Assembly: GCA_035555675.1 (NCBI GenBank) | Contig: DATMGH010000210.1 | Location: 1 to 34,497, forward strand | Reading direction: 5' to 3' | Origin: Solirubrobacter sp035555675 | Lineage (GTDB): Bacteria; Actinomycetota; Thermoleophilia; Solirubrobacterales; Solirubrobacteraceae | Length of the DNA stretch: 34,497 nucleotides | In this document: one piece after another, positions 29,366-34,497 of the stretch | How positions within the stretch are numbered: the stretch's first letter is position 1 | Layout: each line of letters opens with the position of its first letter | Program-made: the position numbers and the translations under genes | Notes under the pieces: generated by a model | What the model saw: only the letters and a program-made list of their open reading frames with translations | What the model was told of the DNA's origin: nothing | Database searches by the model: none

Positions 29366-30741
29366 GGGACGAGCTCCGCCGCATCGACCTCTTCGCGGAC
29401 CTCGACGACGCCGCGCTCGACGATTTCGCGGCGATCACCGAGATCCGCGACGTGCCGGACGGCGAGCGGCTGCTCACGCAGGGCGTCGAGTCGCCCGGTC
29501 CGCTGCTGCTCTTCGAGGGCACGACGCGCGCGTTCCAGGAGGTCGAGGGCCGCAGCGACCCCGCGAACCCGAACCACGCGCCGACCTGGATCGGCGCGAT
29601 CGCGGCGATCACCGAGAGCGCGCTGCCGATCACGATAGAGGCCGACGGCCCGTGCCGGGTGGCGATCCTCCCGCGCGAGCGGTTCATCGACCTGGCCCTG
29701 ACGCACCGCGGCGTGCACCGCAAGGTCATGCACGTGATCGGGCCGGTGATGCGCGGCATCAACGCGCGCGAGTCCAGCCGCGAGCGGCTGACGTCGCTGG
29801 GCACGATGGCCGCCGGGCTCGCGCACGAGCTCAACAACCCGGCGGCGGCCGCGCGCCGCGCCGCCTCGGACCTGGTCGACGCGGTCGACGTCATCAACCA
29901 CGCGCTCGAGGGGTTCGTCGAGTACGTCGAGCGCGACCAGGCGCTGGCGCTGCTGGCGCTGCAGCGCGAGGCGATCGACCGCGTGAGCGGCCGTGCGGCG
30001 CTGGACGCGATCGACGCGTCCGACGCCGAGGACGCGATGCTCGACGTGCTCGAGGACCGCGGGGTGCAGGACGCGTGGCGCTACGCCGAGCCGCTCGCGG
30101 GGCTCGATGCCGGCTGGGTCGACCGCGTGCTGGCGACCGCCGGGCCGGCGAGCGCGAAGGTGCTGGCGTGGGTGGCGGCGTCGCTGAACGCGCGGGCGCT
30201 CGCGACCGAGCTGGTCGAGTCCACCGACCGCATGAGCCGGCTGGTGAAAGCGGTCAAGGCGTACGCGTACATGGACCGCGGCGACGTCGTGCGCGCGGAC
30301 GTGCACGAGGGGCTCGAGAGCACGCTGGTGATGCTCGGCCACAAGCTCAAGCATGGCCAGATCAAGGTCAAGCGCGACTACGACAAGACGCTGCCGCAGC
30401 TGACCGTCCACGGCTCCGAGCTCAACCAGGTCTGGACGAACCTGCTCGACAACGCGATCGGCGCGCTCGCGCCCGGCGGTCGGATCACCGTCACCACGCG
30501 CCCGGACAACGGCTGCGTGAAGGTCGACATCGCCGACGACGGCCCTGGCATCCCCGCCGACGTGCGCGCGCACGTCTTCGACCCGTTCTTCACCACCAAG
30601 GCCCCCGGCGCCGGCACCGGCATGGGGCTGGACACCGCGCGGCGCATCGTCGAGCAGCGCCACCGCGGCTCGATCACGTTCGACACCGGCGACGGCGGCA
30701 CGGTCTTCCACGTCTGGCTGCCATTGGGGGACGACACATGA
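29362..30741 (+). CDS. Cytosolic sensor histidine kinase with cNMP-like sensor domain
   Basis: This 459-residue kinase has no membrane segment. Residues 1-130 resemble a cyclic-nucleotide-binding-fold domain, but the phosphate-binding cassette is not recognisable (WIGAIAAITESALP), so the ligand is unknown. The phosphoacceptor is His155 in MAAGLAHELNNP. The ATPase domain has an N box (NLLDNAIGAL, Asn364), DDGPGIP (392-398) and GTGMGLD (418-424). About 130 residues separate His155 from the second dimerisation helix (MSRLVKAVKAYAYMD, 291-305), much longer than usual, so the DHp helical domain carries an insertion. Start and stop both overlap neighbours as ATGA, pairing it with the receiver-flavoprotein fusion. 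Confidence 0.88.
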   Translation: MRDELRRIDLFADLDDAALDDFAAITEIRDVPDGERLLTQGVESPGPLLLFEGTTRAFQEVEGRSDPANPNHAPTWIGAIAAITESALPITIEADGPCRVAILPRERFIDLALTHRGVHRKVMHVIGPVMRGINARESSRERLTSLGTMAAGLAHELNNPAAAARRAASDLVDAVDVINHALEGFVEYVERDQALALLALQREAIDRVSGRAALDAIDASDAEDAMLDVLEDRGVQDAWRYAEPLAGLDAGWVDRVLATAGPASAKVLAWVAASLNARALATELVESTDRMSRLVKAVKAYAYMDRGDVVRADVHEGLESTLVMLGHKLKHGQIKVKRDYDKTLPQLTVHGSELNQVWTNLLDNAIGALAPGGRITVTTRPDNGCVKVDIADDGPGIPADVRAHVFDPFFTTKAPGAGTGMGLDTARRIVEQRHRGSITFDTGDGGTVFHVWLPLGDDT

Positions 30742-31052
30742 CCCGCTGCACGCACCTGGACACGATCACGATCACCGAGCTGCCCGAGGAGGTCGCGGGC
30801 TGCGAGGACTGTCTGAAGACCGGCGGCGTCTGGCTGCACCTGCGCATCTGCCTGGCGTGCGGGCACGTCGGCTGCTGCGACGACTCGCCCAACAAGCACG
30901 CGACCGCGCACGCGTCGGCGGAGCACCCGATCATCCGCTCGCTGGAGCCGGGGGAGGAGTGGTGCTGGTGCTTCGTGGACGAGATCGGGATGCTGATCCC
31001 GCAGGTCACGGGGTCGACGCGGATCCCGCCCTCGCCGATGCTGTCGCGCTGA
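30738..31052 (+). CDS. UBP-type zinc finger protein
   Basis: This 104-residue protein is little more than a ZnF-UBP domain, a fold best known in eukaryotic deubiquitinases and HDAC6, where it binds ubiquitin C-termini. Zinc-ligand candidates are Cys4, His6, Cys22, Cys25, Cys38, Cys41, His43, Cys46, His54, His58 and His63, enough for two or three zinc ions. CLACGHVGCCDDSPNKHA is the core motif, and WCWCFVDE lies near the C-terminus. The bacterial role is not known to me; the operon suggests an accessory to the histidine kinase or flavoprotein regulator. The ATG overlaps the kinase stop (ATGA). The 3' end overlaps the convergent amidase gene by 47 bp. Confidence 0.85.
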   Translation: MTRCTHLDTITITELPEEVAGCEDCLKTGGVWLHLRICLACGHVGCCDDSPNKHATAHASAEHPIIRSLEPGEEWCWCFVDEIGMLIPQVTGSTRIPPSPMLSR

Positions 31053-32292
31053 ACAGCGCTTCGGCGGCGGCGAGCACGAGCCCCTCCCCGTAGGGCGGGC
31101 CGGTGATCTGCACGCCGACCGGCAGGCCGAGGTCGTCGAAGCCGACCGGCACCGCGCACGCGGGCAGCCCCGCGAGATTCTGCGGGACCGTGTAGGGCAG
31201 CACACCGGCGCGGAACTCGGCGCTCGGCTCGTCGATCCTCTCGGGCGGGACCGCCGCGACCGGCGTCAGCAGCACGTCGGCGGCGGCGAAGATGCGGCCG
31301 AAGCTCGCACGCATGCGCTCGCGCGTCGCGGTCGCCTCCGCGTACTCGGGCAGGCCGAAGCCCTGCGCGTACTCGATGCGCGCCGCCACGTCCTCGCCGT
31401 ACTGGTCCCGGTGCTCGGCGTAGAGCCCGGCGTGGACGAGCCCGGCCTCGACGCACTGGATCGCCACGAACGCGGGGTGGATGCGCTCGGCGTCCTCGAA
31501 CGGGACCTCGATCGCGTCCAGTGCGCGGACGGCGGCGTCGAACGCGCGCTGGATGCCGGGCGCCAGCGGCGTCACGTGCAGGTCGGGGCAGATCGCGACG
31601 CGGCGCGGCTCGCGCGTGTCGCGGTGCGCGGTCAGCGCTTCGTAGAACAGCCGCACGTCCTGCGGCGTGCGCCCCAGCGGCCCGGCGTGGTCGAGCGAGC
31701 GCGCGAGCGGGAAGACGCCGGTCGCCGGGATCCGGTTGTACGTCGGCTTGAGGCCGGACACGCCGCAGAACGCGGCCGGGATGCGGATCGACCCGCCGGT
31801 GTCGGTCCCGAGCGCGAGCGCCACCTGGCCGGCCGCGAGCGCGACCGCCGAGCCGCCGCTGGACCCGCCCGGCACGCGCTCGGCGTCCCACGGGTTGCGG
31901 CAGGACGCGTAGTGCGGGTTGTTGGACGTGATGCCCCACGCGAACTCGTGGGTGAGCGTCTTGCCGACCACGATCGCGCCCGCGTCCTTGGCCCGCGCGA
32001 CGGCCGCGGCGTCGGCCTTCGGGACGTGGCCGGCGAAGATCGAGGAGCCGTAGGCGGTCGGGACGCCCTCGGTGTCGAACAGGTCCTTGACCGCGAGCGT
32101 CAGACCCTCCAGCGGGCGGGCCTCGTCCCGCCGGTAGGCGAGCTCCGCCTGCTTGGCCTGCTCGCGCGCGGCGTCGAGCGTGAGGGTCACGAACGCGCCC
32201 AGCTCGGCGTGCTCGGCGGCGGCGTCGATCAGCTCGACGGGGGACAACTCGCGGGCCGCGAACGCGGCGCGCAGCTCGACGGCGGTCAGCAC
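31006..32292 (-). CDS. Amidase-signature family hydrolase
   Basis: This 428-residue amidase has the complete Ser-cisSer-Lys triad: Lys69 (LAVKDLFD), cis-Ser144 (GGSSGGS) and nucleophile Ser168 (GTDTGGSIRIPA). The family is similar to GatA, but no gatB or gatC is nearby, so a stand-alone amide or carbamate hydrolase is more likely; the substrate is unknown. GTG 32292 gives the usual N-terminus (LTAVELRAAFAARELSPVEL). The stop lies inside the convergent zinc-finger gene (47-bp antisense overlap). Divergent from korA, 86 bp apart. Confidence 0.88.
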   Translation of the reverse strand: MLTAVELRAAFAARELSPVELIDAAAEHAELGAFVTLTLDAAREQAKQAELAYRRDEARPLEGLTLAVKDLFDTEGVPTAYGSSIFAGHVPKADAAAVARAKDAGAIVVGKTLTHEFAWGITSNNPHYASCRNPWDAERVPGGSSGGSAVALAAGQVALALGTDTGGSIRIPAAFCGVSGLKPTYNRIPATGVFPLARSLDHAGPLGRTPQDVRLFYEALTAHRDTREPRRVAICPDLHVTPLAPGIQRAFDAAVRALDAIEVPFEDAERIHPAFVAIQCVEAGLVHAGLYAEHRDQYGEDVAARIEYAQGFGLPEYAEATATRERMRASFGRIFAAADVLLTPVAAVPPERIDEPSAEFRAGVLPYTVPQNLAGLPACAVPVGFDDLGLPVGVQITGPPYGEGLVLAAAEALFSATASARAGSASTP

Positions 32293-32342
32293 GTTCAGAA
32301 GTCAAGCAGCAGCGCCGTGTAGGGTCATCAACAGGCAGCGCA

Positions 32343-32371
32343 TTGAAACCGTCCGACCGCATAGGCATAAG
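32343..32371 (+). promoter_or_regulatory. Candidate korAB promoter
   Basis: TTGAAA (32343-32348), 17-nt spacer, CATAAG (32366-32371), then 7 nt to GTG 32379. Transcription would start at or next to the start codon (leaderless). This argues against the in-frame TTG at 32343 as start, because it falls in the -35 box. Confidence 0.55.
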
Positions 32372-32378
32372 TCAGGGT

Positions 32379-34193
32379 GTGAAGGCCACAGAGACGCGCG
32401 AACGGGTCGTCGTGCGGATGGCGGGGGACTCCGGCGACGGGATGCAGCTGGCGGGCAGCCGGTTCACGGACGCCACCGCCGTGTTCGGCAACGACCTGGC
32501 CACGCTGCCGGACTTCCCGGCCGAGATCCGCGCGCCGGCCGGCACGGTCGCGGGCGTGTCCGCGTTCCAGATCCACTTCGCGTCGCGCGACATCCACACG
32601 CCGGGCGACGCGCCGGACGTGCTGGTGGCGATGAACCCGGCGGCGCTGCGGGCCAACCTGGGGCTGATGCGCCGCGGCGCGACGATCCTCGTCAACGAGG
32701 ACGCGTTCAGCGTGCGCGCGGTACAGAAGGCGGGCTACAGCGAGTCCCCGCTGGAGGACGGCTCGCTGGACGGCTTCACGGTCAAGCGCGTGCCGATGAG
32801 CTCGCTGACCTCGGCGGCGGTCAAGGAGCTCGACGGCGTGTCCTCGCGCGACGCGCAGAAGGCCAAGAACCTGTTCGCGCTCGGCGTCCTGTCCTGGCTC
32901 TACGACCGGCCGACGGACGTGACGGAGAAGTGGATCCGGGGCAAGTTCCGCGGGCCCGTACTGGACGCGAACCTGGCCGCGTTCCGCGCCGGGTGGAGCT
33001 TCGGCGAGACGTCGGAGCTGATCGACGTGCAGGTCAAGGTCGGGCGCAACCCGGAGGTCGAGCCGGGGACGTACCGCAACATCAACGGGACCGAGGCGAC
33101 CGCGCTCGGGCTGGTCGCGGCGTCGCTGAAGTCCGGGCTGCCGCTGGTGTTCGGCGCGTACCCGATCACGCCCGCGTCGGACCTGCTGCACTCGCTGTCG
33201 CGGCGCCAGGACCTGGGCGTGCGGACGATCCAGGCCGAGGACGAGATCGCGGCCGCGTCGATGGCGCTCGGCGCGTCGTTCGGCGGGGCGCTGGGCGTGA
33301 CGTGCACGTCCGGTCCCGGCCTGGACTTGAAGACCGAGACGATCGGGCTGGCGGTGATGCTCGAGCTGCCGCTGGTGGTCATCGACGTGCAGCGTGCCGG
33401 GCCGTCGACCGGGATGCCGACCAAGACCGAGCAGTCCGACCTGCTGCAGGCGCTCTACGGGCGCCACGGCGAGTCGCCGCTGCCGGTGCTCGCCGCGTCC
33501 TCGCCCGGGCAGTGCTTCGACGCGGTCTACGAGGCGGCGCGGATCGCGATCACGTACCGGACCCCGGTCATCCTGCTGTCCGACCTGTTTCTGGCGAACT
33601 CCAGCGAGCCGTGGCGGATCCCGTCCGCCGGCGGCCTGGCGGCGATCGATCCGCGCCTGCGCACCACGTGCGACGGGACGTTCCTGCCGTACGCGCGCGA
33701 CGACCGGCTCGCGCGGCCGTGGGCGGTGCCGGGGACGCCGGGGCTCGCGCACCGGGTCGGTGGGCTCGAGAAGGCCGACGGGACCGGCGCGATCTCCTAC
33801 GACGGCGCCAACCACGCGCGGATGACCGAGCTGCGCGCCGCCAAGGTCGACGGGATCGAGGTGCCGGACGTCGAGGTCGAGGGCGACGGCGATCTGCTGG
33901 TGCTCGGCTGGGGCTCCTCGTTCGGGACGATCCGGGCGGGCGCGCGGCGGGTCCGCGATCGCGGCGGGCGCGTGGCGACCGCGCACCTGACGCACCTGCG
34001 GCCGCTGCCGGCGAACCTCGGCGAGGTGCTGCGCTCGTTCGAGCGCGTGCTGGTGCCGGAGATGAACTCGGGCCAGCTCGCGCACGAGCTGCGCGCGCAG
34101 TACCTGGTCGACGTCGAGTCGTTCTGCAAGGTGCAGGGGCAGCCGTTGCTGCCGTCGGAGCTGGAGCGGGAGATATGGCAGCGGGTCAGCTGA
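32379..34193 (+). CDS. korA: 2-oxoacid:ferredoxin oxidoreductase, alpha subunit (fused gamma-alpha)
   Basis: This 604-residue subunit joins the gamma domain (about 1-190; MAGDSGDGMQLAGSRFTDA) to the alpha domain (from about 225; YPITPASDLLHSL, EDEIAAASMALGAS, TCTSGPGLDLKTE). The enzyme oxidatively decarboxylates a 2-oxoacid, most likely 2-oxoglutarate, to an acyl-CoA while reducing ferredoxin. This KorA form is common in actinobacteria. GTG 32379 is supported by the promoter at 32343-32371. The 3' end overlaps korB by 19 bp, so the subunits are co-translated. Specificity for 2-oxoglutarate over pyruvate is inferred. Confidence 0.92.
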   Translation: MKATETRERVVVRMAGDSGDGMQLAGSRFTDATAVFGNDLATLPDFPAEIRAPAGTVAGVSAFQIHFASRDIHTPGDAPDVLVAMNPAALRANLGLMRRGATILVNEDAFSVRAVQKAGYSESPLEDGSLDGFTVKRVPMSSLTSAAVKELDGVSSRDAQKAKNLFALGVLSWLYDRPTDVTEKWIRGKFRGPVLDANLAAFRAGWSFGETSELIDVQVKVGRNPEVEPGTYRNINGTEATALGLVAASLKSGLPLVFGAYPITPASDLLHSLSRRQDLGVRTIQAEDEIAAASMALGASFGGALGVTCTSGPGLDLKTETIGLAVMLELPLVVIDVQRAGPSTGMPTKTEQSDLLQALYGRHGESPLPVLAASSPGQCFDAVYEAARIAITYRTPVILLSDLFLANSSEPWRIPSAGGLAAIDPRLRTTCDGTFLPYARDDRLARPWAVPGTPGLAHRVGGLEKADGTGAISYDGANHARMTELRAAKVDGIEVPDVEVEGDGDLLVLGWGSSFGTIRAGARRVRDRGGRVATAHLTHLRPLPANLGEVLRSFERVLVPEMNSGQLAHELRAQYLVDVESFCKVQGQPLLPSELEREIWQRVS

Positions 34194-34497
34194 CGAAGGC
34201 GGACTTCCAGTCCGACCAGGAGACGCGCTGGTGCCCGGGGTGCGGGGACTACGCGATCCTGGCCGCGGTCCAGGGCTTCTTCCCGGAGCTCGGGATCCCA
34301 CCGGAGCGGATCGTGTTCGTGTCCGGCATCGGGTGCGCGGGGCGCTTCGCGTACTACATGGACACGTACGGGATGCACGGCATCCACGGGCGCGGCCCGG
34401 CGTTGGCGACGGGGCTCGCGGCGGCGCGCGACGACCTCTCGATCTGGGTCGTGACGGGGGACGGGGACGCGCTGTCGATCGGCGGCAACCACCTGAT
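34175..34497 (+). CDS. korB: 2-oxoacid:ferredoxin oxidoreductase, beta subunit (partial, runs off the edge)
   Basis: The first 107 codons of the TPP-binding beta subunit are present. Iron-sulfur cluster cysteines are in RWCPGCGDY (Cys20, Cys23) and GIGCAGRF (Cys54). The TPP/Mg motif GDGDALSIGGNH (95-106) is nearly complete at the window end. ATG 34175 lies inside the end of korA (19-bp overlap) with GGGAG just before it. The next part of the gene is outside this window. Confidence 0.93.
   Translation, partial: MAAGQLTKADFQSDQETRWCPGCGDYAILAAVQGFFPELGIPPERIVFVSGIGCAGRFAYYMDTYGMHGIHGRGPALATGLAAARDDLSIWVVTGDGDALSIGGNHL

Noticed and set aside
31006..32292. gatA of the Glu-tRNA amidotransferase
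   Set aside because: The triad is shared by all amidase-signature enzymes, and no gatB or gatC is adjacent.
32343..32378. TTG start for korA at 32343
   Set aside because: It coincides with the -35 hexamer TTGAAA and would place the start before the promoter's transcription start.

Overview
The window is GC-rich (well above 70% by eye), densely packed, and uses many GTG and TTG starts. Gene content points to a high-GC actinobacterium. The best fit is the Solirubrobacterales/Thermoleophilia: many secreted proteins ending in short basic beta-sandwich modules, KorAB, a stand-alone LigD-type polymerase, tandem UspA-like proteins and an HD-GYP protein. This placement is inference; no marker rRNA is present. 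No transposase, phage gene or CRISPR array was seen.

Layout. 171-1909 (-): a NYN-domain RNase-like gene coupled to UTP-glucose-1-P uridylyltransferase. 1967-5449 (+): a large secreted subtilase with a strong terminator. 5600-6253 (+): a two-repeat protein behind a sigma-28-like promoter. 6250-9142 (-): Ser/Thr kinase, MobA and a FAD oxidoreductase joined by GTGA overlaps. 9156-13976 (+): an HD-GYP phosphodiesterase and a 1272-residue Ig-like repeat protein. 13984-15023 (+): a USP-like gene, an unlisted 27-residue membrane microprotein and a USP. 15060-16346 (-): a second subtilase, divergent from tadA (+) and tRNA-Ser(CGA). 16967-19511 (-): USP, a snapalysin-like metalloprotease and a seven-bladed RCC1 protein. 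19547-23182 (+): M29 aminopeptidase, tRNA-Ser(GGA), agmatinase-like ureohydrolase and a secreted protein of unknown function. 23297-26546 (-): deoC, aldehyde dehydrogenase and a catalytically incomplete ALDH. 26586-31052 (+): a four-gene ATGA-coupled operon of LigD-type polymerase, REC/glutaredoxin-like/TrxR-like fusion, histidine kinase and UBP zinc finger. 31006-32292 (-): amidase. 32379 to the right edge (+): korA and partial korB.

How the parts work together. The most unusual system is the 26.6-31.1 kb operon. It encodes a cytosolic two-component pair whose response regulator is fused to a flavoprotein lacking redox cysteines, next to a UBP-type zinc finger and an NHEJ-type polymerase. 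A second signalling node is the divergent kinase/HD-GYP pair; each protein carries a degenerate receiver-like domain. The deoC operon would convert deoxyribose-5-phosphate to glyceraldehyde-3-phosphate and acetate. KorAB would oxidise a 2-oxoacid with ferredoxin.

Regulation. Several genes have a TAnnnT-like -10 box only 6-9 nt before the start codon, which suggests leaderless transcripts. Convergent gene ends carry a recurring palindrome (core AAAGGGGCCAGGCCCCTTT) that begins at the stop codon of three genes. Two secreted or repeat proteins have GCCGAT(AA) boxes of the flagellar sigma-28 type.
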